A stretch of DNA of 64,000 nt, taken from NCBI GenBank assembly GCA_973895155.1, contig OZ316895.1, forward strand, positions 10,478,001 through 10,542,000, given 5' to 3'. How positions within the stretch are numbered: the first letter of the stretch is position 1; each line of letters starts with the position of its first letter. Shown one piece after another: positions 49,690 to 62,132 of the stretch. Under the pieces are notes generated by a model that had not been told where the DNA came from, made no database searches, and saw nothing but the letters and a program-made list of their open reading frames with translations. This stretch comes from Marsupella aquatica. Its lineage: Eukaryota > Marchantiophyta. Both the position numbers and the translations under genes were made by a program.

Positions 49690-52238
49690 ATGTGTAATTA
49701 CCTAACACTTCGTGAAGGGTCCACTATGTCTTACTTGTCATCACCATCTGCAGCATTTATTTAGACCCCTCGTTGTATTGGTGGGTGTTCTTTGTGTCAC
49801 CTTGAATGCCGTCACTATAGTAGTTGTCTATCTAAATTTTCTGTCGGTTTACTTGAGGAAAGGCCTTTTCTAAGTTTTGCAAAACAAGCACGAGTTTCGA
49901 GATAGTTCGGTCCGCTGTACGAGAAACGAGTATTAATGACACGGATGTAGATGTTCCTCTGCTCATATTCAATGTTTGCTGGGCGAAGTGGATGTTCTTC
50001 TTTGATCACCGCTACACTACTGTACGTATCCCAACATATTTTTACGAAGCGTCAAGGGGTTTCTTCTCAATACTGTAATGGCATGACAGTGCTGAGACGT
50101 GGCATGATAGTGGCAAATAGAGAGGTAAGAGTTCGAAATAAATGAAGTCCAACTTATAGGACTGTACTATAATTGTGAAATCACGATCAGCGGATCAGGA
50201 TGGAGATGGATGGACCTTTTTTTTGGATTCTCCGAACCTCGTCAACAACGAAGTATCTCACATGAATTCTCCTGGAATCACGATCAGGAATACATGGAAA
50301 AGGATCGATCTTCTGGGAGAGTTTTTTGTCCCAATCACATCATTCAGGAAAGAGAATGCTTTTGCATCGAAGTGTCGCACACGAATTCTCCTGAAACACG
50401 ACCAGAATGCAGCTGGATTGATCGTTCGGGGTTCTCCCAACTCTGTTCCCTCGGAATCTCTCAATTCAACCACGACCGTAACGGAAACGGAATGCTACGA
50501 CGGCGATACAACCTGCAGTAGTCCATTGAGGGATCAGAGGACGGAGATTTCTCTTCAGAATTCGATTCTGCTGGAAACTTTCAGCAAGAGACAGTGCTTT
50601 TCCAGAATTTGTGAATCGCGGACATAACAGTCCCCCAGCTTATAATATGATTTCTGAATCGAGCGCGCTGATAGTGGTACATCATGGAGGCGTAGAGAAA
50701 GAAGCTCATAATCTGATCCAAGCAAGCCATAACTGCAGTTCGTACCGTTAATATCTGTCCCTTTCTCTCCTTTGACAAATCCTAAGATACTGCACGTGCA
50801 CTCTACTCTAGGACACCAAATCGAAAGTGTTCTGAGGAATCGCCTGCCTCAGGATTAGTTGGCCGGTAACTAGATAGACCTTATTACTGCACTAAATCGC
50901 AGATCAGATCAGCTGTGCAGCCCTTAATTCCGGACGGTAGCACTCGTCATAATTGTTTCCAGATATTCGTGTCGAAAGGCCGAAGCCCAGTCTGGGAGGG
51001 GACCAGGTTAATGCAAGCACATCATTTTCAAGGAACTTTATAAGAGAACAAAGGTGGTCAACAACCAGCACTCAACGAATCAATGCTGGAATATTACTTA
51101 AAATAATTCAAATGCAAACGTTGCTTGAGCTACGTGAACATCATTCCCAGCGCAGAAAGGGGGCAGTCAAACCTTCGTGTACTCTATTGAGTGACAAGCC
51201 AGTCACAAGTGGAAAATATACACACCCTAGAGGCAAATCGAGGCCCAAAGAGAGTGAGAATTGACACCTCTGACCAGTCAAATTCATAGGCTCTTCGTGG
51301 AGCAAATTTCGCAGCTCAATTGATTACATCTTCAAAGCGGCGCAATGCTCTGCTCGAACGTACCGTAACTTCGGAGCTAACAGTCTCGTCCTTTGTCACA
51401 GGATTCTTGATACAAAATAGAAGTATTCCACAAAAACTGTATGCTGGAATGTTCGAGACTCGTGTGCTCACTGAAGACTGAGTCCTTCGGCATTGTTGGA
51501 TTCTCGGCATTTACGTCAGTGGAGCACGATAACGTCTCCATGAATGGGAATGGGCTCTTTCTCCGTACCGGTGAAACAGTTCGTGAGTGAGCAAACGTCA
51601 TCGAGGCCGACGAATATACCCCCGAAGGTGACGGATTGACAGCCTTCGCCACAATTCCACTTGTTGCTAAGTCTACTGTCTATGGACATCACCTGTGGAT
51701 TTCATGCTTAGTGTACATTGTCACAAAAGAGGCGGCTCTTCGCTGCCCTCGCTGAGCATTAGAATCGTTTGAAAGGTTTTGGTTGATCGCTGCAGGGAGA
51801 GCTCCATCCTACAGTATATCAATCGTATGACAATCTATTCTCCCCTGCTCAGCTCAGCCCAAAACACCTTCTCAATCTGTCGAAGCATCCAAGAAATCGA
51901 TGGAGGGGGCGAGTTCAAGAGTTAACACACCTCACCCTTCCTTCGAAAAGCCTGACGATCACCGTAGCAAGTGAATCTCAACGCTAAAGTTTTGTGGACT
52001 CGAACACGTTTGCAAAAGTTTAGAATTGCGAATGTTTGTCCTTTCAAATATTGAACTAAGAAAAGACTGAACAGAGTCGAAAGTGAGGAGCAAAGGACAG
52101 CGGAAGTCCCTGCAAGTCGGTAGAAGGTCTGGCCAACGTCACTTTAAATCTTTCCAGCTTTGAGCAACAACCTCGCTCACCGTCTTGACTCCCTCATCAT
52201 TCCAGCGGAAAATAAAGCCAACAATAAGAATAATAGAG
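49690..52238. other. Spacer downstream of the PADRE gene
   Basis: No gene is firmly supported. A 150-codon plus-strand frame at 50175-50627 starts with GTG, not ATG. It contains a degenerate internal duplication (CATGAATTCTCCTGGAATCACGA and CACGAATTCTCCTGAAACACGA, about 120 bp apart) and has no recognised domain. Confidence 0.4.
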
Positions 52239-52940
52239 TCAGGAGTTCTCAAATGCTGAGGAAGAGAACGAGTGTCGCCGAACATGGGCAGGATCGGACA
52301 ACAGAGGCGATTCAGGAATACTGTGCAGAGATGGCTTCCATGAAGCACTACAGTAGAAGCTGAACCCGTCGTCGTCGTCGTTATCATCATCATCATCCAC
52401 GCCCCCTTCGCTTACGACCTTGCCGACGCCCTCCAAACTGTCGATGCGCTTTCTTGCGCAATCAAAACCAGCACTAACATGACTACGAGCCTCTTGGTCT
52501 CCAGACTGGGAGGAATCTCTGGTGGTTTGCAAAATTGAGGCCAAGTGCTGCCTAGTCGCCGTAATAATCTGCGACCTGCGACTCGACTTCCTCGTCATCT
52601 GCTGCTTCGGATGCGGCTCCTCGTCAGGATTCAACGAGGACAATTGCTTGGCAAACGTCTGAGCCACTTTGTCCCTGTACTGAGGTGGGATGGGGTAGAG
52701 GATGTACTCGTGGCCGGGGAGAAGCTTCGTGTCAGGACGCACAATGGTAACCTTCCTCCTCTGCTGTTCCAAAGACCAGTCACGCTCTATATAGTTGGCG
52801 AGGATGACGAGATGCTGGGGGTAGCGATTCATTACCTCCAATGCCGTCACCGGAAAGTCGAAATCGTCGATCCTCCCATTCGGCCGCATTATTCGTACCA
52901 CTGCCACTCCGACGCAACATCTCATCACGACGTTTCCCAT
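52239..52940 (-). CDS. PADRE-domain (DUF4228) protein, single exon
   Basis: This is a plant-specific family whose members respond to pathogens and abiotic stress; the biochemical role is unknown. The 233-residue frame starts at 52940 with MGNVVMRCC, where Gly2 is a likely N-myristoylation site and Cys8/Cys9 likely palmitoylation sites, so membrane attachment is expected. The conserved N-terminal block follows: VRIMRPNGRIDDFDFPVTALEVMNRYP, then a LLPGHEYILYPIP motif typical of the family. The C-terminal half is hydrophilic, with an acidic run of nine Asp and one Asn at 182-191, encoded by GAC/GAT repeats (a trinucleotide repeat near 52368-52395). It ends in a Ser-rich tail with RRHSFSSSAF, a possible phosphosite. 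No intron is needed. Confidence 0.87.
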   Translation of the reverse strand: MGNVVMRCCVGVAVVRIMRPNGRIDDFDFPVTALEVMNRYPQHLVILANYIERDWSLEQQRRKVTIVRPDTKLLPGHEYILYPIPPQYRDKVAQTFAKQLSSLNPDEEPHPKQQMTRKSSRRSQIITATRQHLASILQTTRDSSQSGDQEARSHVSAGFDCARKRIDSLEGVGKVVSEGGVDDDDDNDDDDGFSFYCSASWKPSLHSIPESPLLSDPAHVRRHSFSSSAFENS

Positions 52941-55900
52941 CTCTTGTCCTCTTATCTTGGTCTAGATTTTCGCCGAGACCGAGACGATGAGAGAAAGACA
53001 CAATCGAGCTGGGTTCAAATGCGATATGTACGTAGGTAAAGCCCCAAAAAGGATGACCTCTCTTACTCACTCGCGAGAGCGGACGCTGGCAAGGTAATAA
53101 ATAACGGTGTCAATCGGTCGTGAGAGCTTTTGTCTGTCAATCGGTTGTAAGAGTGGATGTCCTTGCAGCTCCGCCATTGCCGCCAATACACAAAAGCAAA
53201 AGGCGTCTTCTCGAATTCAGAACCGGGAGCCAGATGTGACACCTCCTCCATTGGGCCATAGGGGCAGATCCGCCTTAGTTAGCGTACGTACGCTGTAAAT
53301 ATATTTTGTAATTCCAGCGCACTGTATAGTCTCCCATAGCGAAGGCCGTCAGGCAGAGAGAGAAGAGCGCTGAAAACATGGGCGGACGAATATTCGCATG
53401 CTGCGAAGGCAGAATGACAGACCTCGAAACTACCGACGGGAGTACAAGATTGGAATATCGGTAGAGAATTGAGTATGGGAGTGAAAATGGTCAATTAAAC
53501 AAGGCCAAGAAGGGGTATTCTCCGAGCCACGGTGTCGTGATACCAGTCAGCATCTACGACTGCTGTGAATGTGAGGACAGAGAGGAGAATGGCTAATCTC
53601 TGAATGAGCAGTATGGGAGAAGGCTGCCAGAGGAGAAACGCTCACGCATGCAGGAATTCATCCAGAAATCTGAACGCAACGACTGTAGTGACCACAAAGG
53701 ATGCTCAAGTGGCTCAAGGAAACTCGTAGACGACCATTAAGTACTGTAGTAGTCCGGACATCAGAGAACAATTCTCGATCTCTATACAACAAGTAAAGCA
53801 GAAAGACCTTAGTCGATCCCCTGAAACACATCTGCTCCGCCCCGTCGACGTCGCCGGCTACAAACTCTCGGAACAGATCCTCACAGGCGCGGCATTACCG
53901 CTCCCATGCAAGTCCAATACGCAACCAGATGCCTGCTAGAGACACACCGGAGCTCCAACAAAGAATTCGAACAGACACAGATACGCACACACTGACATAA
54001 TCAGCCAGTCAGTCGCTCGAACGGACAAGCAGGACCGCCAGAAACTAACAGAAGCTCGAACACACAGGAATTCAAAACACAACACACAAACACAAATATA
54101 TCAGCCACTCAGTCAGCCCCTCGACATCACTCCGCAATAATACGACCGCCAGAGAACAACTGATCCACGAACCCAAACGCAATCAGCCAGTCAGTCAGCC
54201 AGTCGCTCCAACTCACTCGCACCGCAACCACAGAATTGAGAGAGACTCCCAGAAGCTCGAACACAAACAAAAACACACACACGGACACAAATCCAATCAG
54301 CCAGTCAGTCAGTCGCTCCAACTCACTCGCTCAGAAACCATAGGACTGCCAGAGACTAACAGAAGCTCGAACACAAACGAATTAAAAAACAAACACACTC
54401 GCAAATACAATCAGCCAATCAGTCAGTGGCTCGAACTCTCAGAAGCTCGAACAACGACTTCAGAGCACAGACACGCACAGAAATACAATGAGCGAGTCCG
54501 TCATCGGTCGCTCGACATCATTCCTTCGCGATGCACTCGACGTAGCTCCGACTCCTCACTCCTCCCCAGTGTTCAGAATGAACATTACTCTACATGTTCG
54601 CGCGCATTTAGAAATGCACGCGCACCAAAAACCATTTGATGAGGTGAGCGTGAGAGTTGAGAAAGGCGGGCGGTGGGTCCACCACTCACTCCACCTCCGA
54701 AAGAACCACAGAAAGAAAAACACACGCGTGAGTGTGGCTGACGAGTTTCTTTACAGAGGAGGAGGGCTGATTGAGGGCCGCTCTTTTGAGGGTACGGGGT
54801 AAGGCGGAGGGTCGGAGGAGGGTTGTAGGGCAGCAAAAGTAAGCTCGTATAGGATAATGACGGTCAGTCTGCTTGTTACTGGGGTGTAATGGCATGACCG
54901 GTGTTAGCCCTAAGATGGTAATGACGGATTGGTATGGGGTTACTAGGTCAGTAACCCTATGACCAGAAAGTGAGTAAATGTTGACGGGTGGCACCAAAAA
55001 GTTTGTCTGAGATTTGTGGGAACATGTTTCAAAGAGTAACCCCAACCCAAAGAGTCTCATATTTAATACCTGCCTGGAAAAATGATTATTGGGCAATATT
55101 TTTTGGACACAGGGTTATGGAAATGGTGGCACCTAGTAGAAAAGGTTACACACCAGTAACCTCCTTTCTTCCTGACAAGAATTAGGGAAGGAAATGGGAG
55201 GCCCGGTAACCCTCAATAATGCATGGGAGGATAATATTAACTTATAGGATGAAGGGCACTTGCCTCTAATATCGTCTCAAAGTTGTGTTATGAGTGAAAC
55301 TTACGGATTTGTGATATATTCCAGTACTCAAGTTATGGGGCACAGTTAAAGAATTTAAGAAATGGGGGGAGGTAACATTGACCCACCCCATAAGTGGGAG
55401 TTATGACCTCACCTGTCTCATAGCATATATATTATTTTTTCCTCAATTATTGATCAGCCGCCATCTCAAATGCAGCAGCGATCACCACGTCAGGAGCAAT
55501 TCCCACGTGTCTTTAGTCACGGCTTTTGGGAGTTTCGGAGTCCCCAATTTCCCGATTTCCACCTAAAGTCGCGGGAGAATTATGGGTTAAGTGTTCAATC
55601 CATGGGCTTTCCTTACAGTAGCCAAAAATCGGCTCCCATAACTTTTACGGGAGTTCCCATAATATTTTAGTTACAAGAGCACCTTATCTTGTTAACTAAG
55701 GCCAAGCTTTAAGACGCCCTAATGGGGTATAGGGTCAAGAGTATGTGTACTGTGAAGGTCCAGTGGGCTGACTCGTATGCGTAGACCCGTATCCCCATTA
55801 TGGGGAGAGGGCCCTGCCCCTAATCTACATTACGGATTAGATGGACAACTCTGATTACATCGGGCAGGAATGGACGGCTTTCCACTGTCGGGGTTGTGAA

Positions 55901-57670
55901 AATAGATAGATGGCAGCCACTAGGGCGGGCAATCAACCGGATTACATTGACTATCAATTGGAGGCTACCACGTATATGGCATTGATTGTTCACCTATCCG
56001 TCATGTTGTTGTCTCAATGACGTTGTGATTTGTAGATTCATGGTGTGCTTTGGGGTAGTTGTTGACCGTTGTGCTGTGTGCTCTCAAGTTCTCGTGTAGA
56101 CACATTGTGTTCTTTGTTCACAGTGGCTACCATCGGTTGATTTGACGTTGCCATCAGTCGATTCTATGTACACTGCCATCAGCCAATTCTGATGCTCCTT
56201 GTTTGATGGAGGCTGCAGGTTGCCGGGCTTGAGGCGTTGGAGGGCAGGGTCACACCTTTGCTTGTTGACTTGTTTGTTATTGATTTGTTATCCACGTCGC
56301 CGTTGCCATCAATATTTTTAATGCGCTAGTGTAGATTGGTTGATTGTTTGTTGTTGGAGGTCTTGCTTGATTGATTGTTTTGGCTAATTGTTGCTGCCAT
56401 GGTGTATATGTGCGACTGCAGGGTGGCACGCTGGAGTGCATTGCAGGGACCGGTTGAAATTTTGCTTGCTTGCCATCAGCTCCTGCTTCTGTTGGTGCTA
56501 TCATTGATTGCTTGCATGTAATGGACGTTGGCAAGCCTTTTGGTTGCGACCAGGTCACATATTTTTTGATGGTTTTTACATCAATCAGCTCATCACTTTG
56601 CTACTGCCAACAATCTCTTATGTGCAACCTGATTGTCGCTATAGCCATGATGTATTTGTTGTGACTTATTCACTCTACTTGCTCCATGGACTGGTCATGC
56701 ACAATTGCAGGGTGGCTCCCTGAAGGCATTGGAGGGACCAACTGAAGGTGTCTCTGATGACACAATGAATGGTTCCACAAACCTGGTCCACAAATGACCC
56801 TGTTTGATGACACTCACAAGGCCGAGCTGCAGAAGCTAAACCCGCGTCTAGACAGCTTACATGTAGATAACAGCCTAAGAAGGAACCAAACTTCAATGAA
56901 GTGTGGGGCCGGCCACCTGTAAAATTCCTCACAGAAGACCCGCAGTTTCAAAGGACCCTTCTTGACGGTGCATTTAATCAATGGGCAGTCAATTGTTTGA
57001 CTAGATTTTGAGAATTCAAATGATGGGATATGCAAGTTCCATTCAAGGATCTCTTTCTGTCAGAATGTGCTGCAATTTTGATCAAGTTTTGGACAAATTT
57101 GTAAGAAGGATGACAACTTATATCCAACTCATAAGTTGATGGGGTTCTACCCTGCTTTTCATCAAGTGTTAAGGCGTTGACAAGAATTTTGAGTTGCACA
57201 AACGGGGAAGGATGAGCCTGTGTTTCATATGCGCAAGTGTCCATTGTTTAAGCAAGTCAGGATTGTTTTTGTCTTAGCCATGGAACACTTGATGTCCAAT
57301 GGTGCTAATTTGCCTTGCGAAAAGGCATATGTGATTTCCTTGGTTGACAAAGCCACTATGTTACCTCACTCCTGCACAACCACTGTTCATCCTAGTGACC
57401 TGCAGCTTCAAGCAGTGTATTTCCTTCTATTTTGGTTTGCTATTTGTGGAGGCAAATTAATAGATTTGCTCAGGATACCTTCGTAGAAGAGAGATGAAGG
57501 TTTTCCCCTTGTGCTTGTGCTATTCTTGGAATCAATGCTATCTGTATTATTTATCTGCAGCCTTCTGATAATAAATATTTATTTGTGCATATATGCTTGC
57601 TGTTGGGTACACCCCTCCAACCGTCATTGCAGGAGACTCCTGCCATTATTCAGACTCAGGCCATGACTGA
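52941..57670. other. Repeat-rich spacer
   Basis: No gene is recognised. The first few hundred bases should hold the PADRE gene promoter. Apart from the minisatellite at 53930-54500, there are repeated GGTTAC/GTAACC motifs between 54850 and 55220, including GGTTACT-N5-AGTAACC near 54940, and low-complexity text to about 57490. A frame at 57205-57486 has no recognised domain. Confidence 0.4.
53930..54500. repeat. Degenerate minisatellite with CAGTCAGTCGCTC core
   Basis: Five to six diverged units of about 80-120 bp carry AATCAGCCAGTCAGTC(A)GTCGCTC, then CCGCCAGAGA, AGAAGCTCGAACACA and an ACACAAACAC-rich spacer. Core copies lie near 53999, 54100, 54180, 54295 and 54410, and a partial one near 54487. 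Confidence 0.85.
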
Positions 57671-57677
57671 GGCGACA

Positions 57678-57824
57678 TCTACTTTAAACAAGATTGTCCT
57701 ATGGTGACTGAGATGACTTCTATTGAGACAGAGTTGTCTTGTGATGTGAGTCTACTCTGAACAAGATTGTCCCTATGGTGACAAAGATGACTCCTATTGC
57801 GACTAAATTGTCTTGTGATGTGAG
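57678..57824. repeat. About 73-bp tandem duplication
   Basis: Two units begin TCTACTTTAAACAAG or TCTACTCTGAACAAG and end GTTGTCTTGTGATGTGAG or ATTGTCTTGTGATGTGAG. They differ at about nine positions and lie 70 bp left of the foldback element. Confidence 0.85.
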
Positions 57825-57902
57825 TGCAGATGGACATATTGACCGGAAGTATGACGGTTGGGTAAGTGACTACAACCGGGATGAGCTTTGAGTATTTCCT
57901 AG

Positions 57903-58898
57903 GAGATATATGCTTGATGGGCCCCTTGGTGAACCTTTCTTACCTGATGGGCCCCTAGGTAACTTTTTTTACCAAGTAGGACCCCTCTTAATGACCAGTA
58001 CACCTGTTCTTGTGTGGTGCCTACACCTGTCCTATTGTGGTGCCTACTATGTATAGTGACTCCAAGAAAACTGCACAGTTGAACCGTGCGGTCGACTTTA
58101 CATGGTCGACCGAGAAACCATAGAGATTATTTGGGAGAAACTGCAAAGAGCGATTGCCGCTGTCGAAACTGCGATTTGAAGACAATATTCATTATCTTTG
58201 GATTCACTGGGTTAATTCCTGAAGACACAATGGATTATGTTTTCGGGTTCAAATTTTTACCGTATCGTGGGGTAGTTATTAGGTATGTTTTTCACGTTGC
58301 GCACATGGGTTTTTCACGATGTTTTCATACACGATTGTCAGCGTCAGTGTGGGGTACCTCCAAATGTCCACAAAGGATATTCAAGTTCAATGTTCAGAAT
58401 TTGCCTACTGCCGCCACAACAAAAATTGGCAAATGATTGACAATTGCGTTAAAAAAATGGTAATACTCCCCTGTGCAATGCATACAAACAATTTCAAAAG
58501 AAGACAGACCCAAAGGTGTCGGGGTACACCCTAAATCCTAAACCTTGAAACACGGGAAGACATAATCTATTGAGTCTTCAGGCATTAACCCATTGAATCC
58601 GAAGACATAATGCATATTGTCTTCAAATCATAGTTTCGACAGCGGCAGTCGCTTTTCGCGGTTTCTCCCAAATCATCTTCGTGGTTTCTCGGTCGACCAT
58701 GCAAGGTTGACCGCACTGTTCAACTGTGCAGTTTGCTTGAAGTCACCATACATAGTAGGCACCACATAATGACAGGTGTAGGCACCACACAAGAACAAAT
58801 GTACTGGTCATTAAGAGGGGTCCTATTTGGTAAAAAATGTTACCTAGGGGCCCATCAGGTAAGAAAGGTTCACCAGGGGGCCATCAAGCATATATCTC
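57903..58898. mobile_element. Foldback Mutator-like (MULE) non-autonomous element
   Basis: Inverted arms of about 345 bp (57903 to about 58247, and about 58552 to 58898) begin GAGATATATGCTTGATGG and match at roughly nine positions in ten by eye, leaving a 300-bp spacer. The element is flanked by a perfect 10-bp direct repeat TATTTCCTAG (57893-57902 and 58899-58908). Long inverted arms with a 9-11 bp target duplication are the signature of Mutator-like elements. No transposase frame is present, so it would depend on an enzyme supplied elsewhere. Confidence 0.9.
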
Positions 58899-58908
58899 TA
58901 TTTCCTAG

Positions 58909-61902
58909 ACTCTCTTGTGGTAAATCATGTTCATCAAAGTAGAAGCCACTCTATGGAGTCTCCTTATGGGGTCTAGTTTGTATAAAACATAATCCTCTAA
59001 GTTGTACAGGATCTAGTTTGTCAAACATAATCCTCTAATTTTGAGATGTACATTTTAGGATTATTATAAGTATCTTGATATGAACTGATTTTTCAGCATA
59101 TATAAATTATCTCAAAAAAACCTGAAAATTAGTTTTTAATATAAATTTAGGGAATATTTCAAGTACGCTATTTTGTCAATATATACATAATAAAAATAAC
59201 CAATATTTATGATTTAATAAAATATTTCAAGAAATTTTCAAGTATCTTGATATAAGCACGGACTTTTCAGTATAAAATAATATTTTGGCCTTCAATTAAT
59301 TTTCATAATAAAAGGTATGTTTTTGTGCAAATTAATGCACAGCTCCTGGTCATGAATTTGAAACTACTGTACAGGGACCAGGTCAATGACCCCCCTGTGT
59401 TGATTTAGACACCATTTAGACCACCCCGGGTTGATTGTCAGCCCAAGGATTATTAGAGACATTATGAATCTCAGGAGAGTCTGAGTACAGACGAACCACT
59501 GTTCATAAACGGTGCACGTTTATCCCAACTAACCCGATGATTGATGGGTTTAAAGGCGGTGATATAAAATGTGCACATGCATAATTATTTCTACGAGGGC
59601 TCAAACATGGCGTATCCGTGGTTCTTGGCTTCATCCTTAGACGTAGGTCATGGCTGGAGTCTTGAAGTTGATGTTCCCATGGACATTCCCACGGACAGAG
59701 TATGTTTCTTCCTTACTAAGTATGCTTATTGAAACAGAACAATACCAATACAAAAGCAGAGATCCTCCTCCAATAGACAAAGTATTTTCTCCCTTGAAAT
59801 GTGTTTTTATTCAGACAGAACAACACCACCACAAAAGCAGAGGATGCTCACCATAACCCCAACCACCTAAGAGTTTGTGATGGAAATAGACATGATAATG
59901 AATGAAAAGTGACTTGTGATAGATCGAGCATTTTTGACACCCAAAACGTTGAAATAGGTGTTATGTGAGTAAAAAAGAGCAATTCTCATTACAGGATCCA
60001 TTCAAGCATCTTATCAGGATAATTCATGATATTTTTTGTTGTTGTTTGCCTCAAACTATTTCAAAGAACTGCAGTCCAAGAAACAAGCAACGTAAAACAG
60101 GGGGTCCAAAAGGACAAGACCTAAAGTGGACCAAATATTGAAGTGCGAAAGCAGGAAAGCCGGCATCAGGCAGAAACCCAGCAGACAGAAGTAAAAAGCC
60201 TCCAATTGGGGCTAAAGTAGAGGTTTAACTGGTGTTGGGGGAGAGCATAACTCCACAAAGGTTGCCAATAGCCAGGGTGGCTTTACAAGGCACAGGGCCC
60301 AGTGCTTTTTTAATTCAGTTTGAAATTAACTCTTGACCCTATAATGCGTGACAAGCTGCAGTTGACTTTATAAAAACTGGGGGCCATTTAGGTAGCCTGG
60401 AGAAAGGAGTGGGCCCAAAGAAATGTTGACGTGGAGTGCTGATTTTGTATACAATTGTACACTACCTCCAAGGTGGTCCAAGCATTGGCTCCTTCGTTCA
60501 AGAGTTCCGCATTTATTGAACTTGATTTCAAATCAAAAGATTTTTGTTCTAGAATGTGTCCTCACATAGAGAAGGGTCTCTCCACTTTGCTTACGTGGAA
60601 AAAAGTCAGAAGTGCCCCCCTCTTGTAAACCAACATCAGATCGCACAGTAGTTCGGCAAAGAACCTTGAATTTCCTGTACTCTCTGTACCAAATCTCCCA
60701 AATGATAATGATACTGACGATTGTGTACGAGCACACAAGGAACTGAATGTCTTGGTACGTTGTGGGCAGTATCGAACGTTCAGAAACAACTCTCCTTCCA
60801 TCGTCATCGCATTGCCTGTGGCTGTCTGACGTTTCCACCCAAGGGCCAATGCATCAATACGTACTCGGTTTCATCAACGTGCAGATCTCAGAAACAGAGC
60901 AAAGCCCAAAAATTTAAGAAAGAAATACTCACTCAGAGTAATTTCTATCAAATCCAACAGAACTGGTCTGATCTGAGTCTCGCCTTGGATCCTGCTCCTT
61001 CACGACTGTTCTAGTACTGTTTATCCTTCGCCACGATCTTCTATTGCAACTCAATTTGCGTTCCTTCGTTTTCCACCTTCATCATCTTCTTGTCTTATTT
61101 CCCTGTCCTTCTTCTCGTTTGGCTTCATCTTTGCTCTCTCCGGTTCTGTTCCAAATTTCTCCTCAATCCTTTCCTTTCCTGCTCTTCGCTGGGTAATTGA
61201 TTGGGCATGCCCTGTTCTCTAGAGGAGTACAGGGGGAGATATAAGTTGTGGGGCTCCCGAGATATTTTCATTAATTTATTTCTGGTGAATCTTCGTAGGA
61301 ATGTAGTTTTTAAACTTTCCAATTGAAGAAAGCACAGGAGCTGTTTGGAAAACCGGCCGCAACGGCAGGGCGATCACATCCATCTAGCACGCGGTCTCCT
61401 CTGCGTATCTGCTGCTGCTGCTGCTGCAGCGTTTCTGAAAATAATACCTCATCAGTACTACCCAGTGCCCACAATCATCTCCTGGTCTTGCTGCACTCAT
61501 GAGGACTTGCTTTGCAAGTTTGCAGTCATAATTATGGGCCCCACTTCGGGCTGTTGACTTACTCATGAGCCTCGGAGCAGGGAATTGGAGGGAAGTTCAT
61601 TCTATAAGTGAGTCCTCACTCCTCACGGATTCTCTCAAACACAAAACACAGTTTCTGAGTGGTCACGGATTCTCTCAAACACAAAGCACAGTTTCTGAGT
61701 GGTGACAGGAGGCTTGAAGGACGTCACACACTTACGCAGCCAGTGGAGAAAAGGAGAGGAGACGGAGGTCACATCGAATCAGTTCTGATGTAGGCGATGC
61801 ACCGGAATCCGAGTGAGCTGCTGTTGTTGCTGTGGAGTAAGTGGAGTCTGTGAAGGGATCTCTTCGCCTGGGTTGTCCAATTAGAGAGCATCGGAGTTCA
61901 AA
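58909..61902. other. Spacer, AT-rich in its first part
   Basis: From about 59000 to 59340 the sequence is very AT-rich and repeats AAGTATCTTGATAT twice about 185 bp apart. Near 59745-59850 AACAGAACAATACCAATACAAAAGC recurs as AGACAGAACAACACCACCACAAAAGC. Minus-strand frames at 60533-60849 include a hydrophobic stretch but no firm gene. The tandem duplication at 61623 is listed separately. Confidence 0.4.
61623..61702. repeat. 40-bp tandem duplication
   Basis: Two units (61623-61662 and 61663-61702) begin TCACGGATTCTCTCAAACAC. They differ at one base. Confidence 0.93.
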
Positions 61903-62132
61903 ATGTTCAACAAGATTTCTTCTAAGCTGCGGAGCAGGTCAACAGGGAGCAGCGGCAGTAGTCAGGTAGAGGCTAACCCAATTCTTCTCTGGTTTATGGC
62001 GTTTGCCAATCTTAGATCGTAGGTCCTTTCGTCTCCGTTGTTGGATCTATATTCCCAACTTCCTGTGCCGTTGGGAAGACGAAATTGTACATTTGCGGTT
62101 GCTCGGTAAACTAGTAGATCCCCTTGAAACCC

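Noticed and set aside
58086-58436. 116-codon frame inside the foldback element
   Set aside because: It spans one inverted arm and the spacer, lacks any transposase motif, and its first half is just arm sequence.
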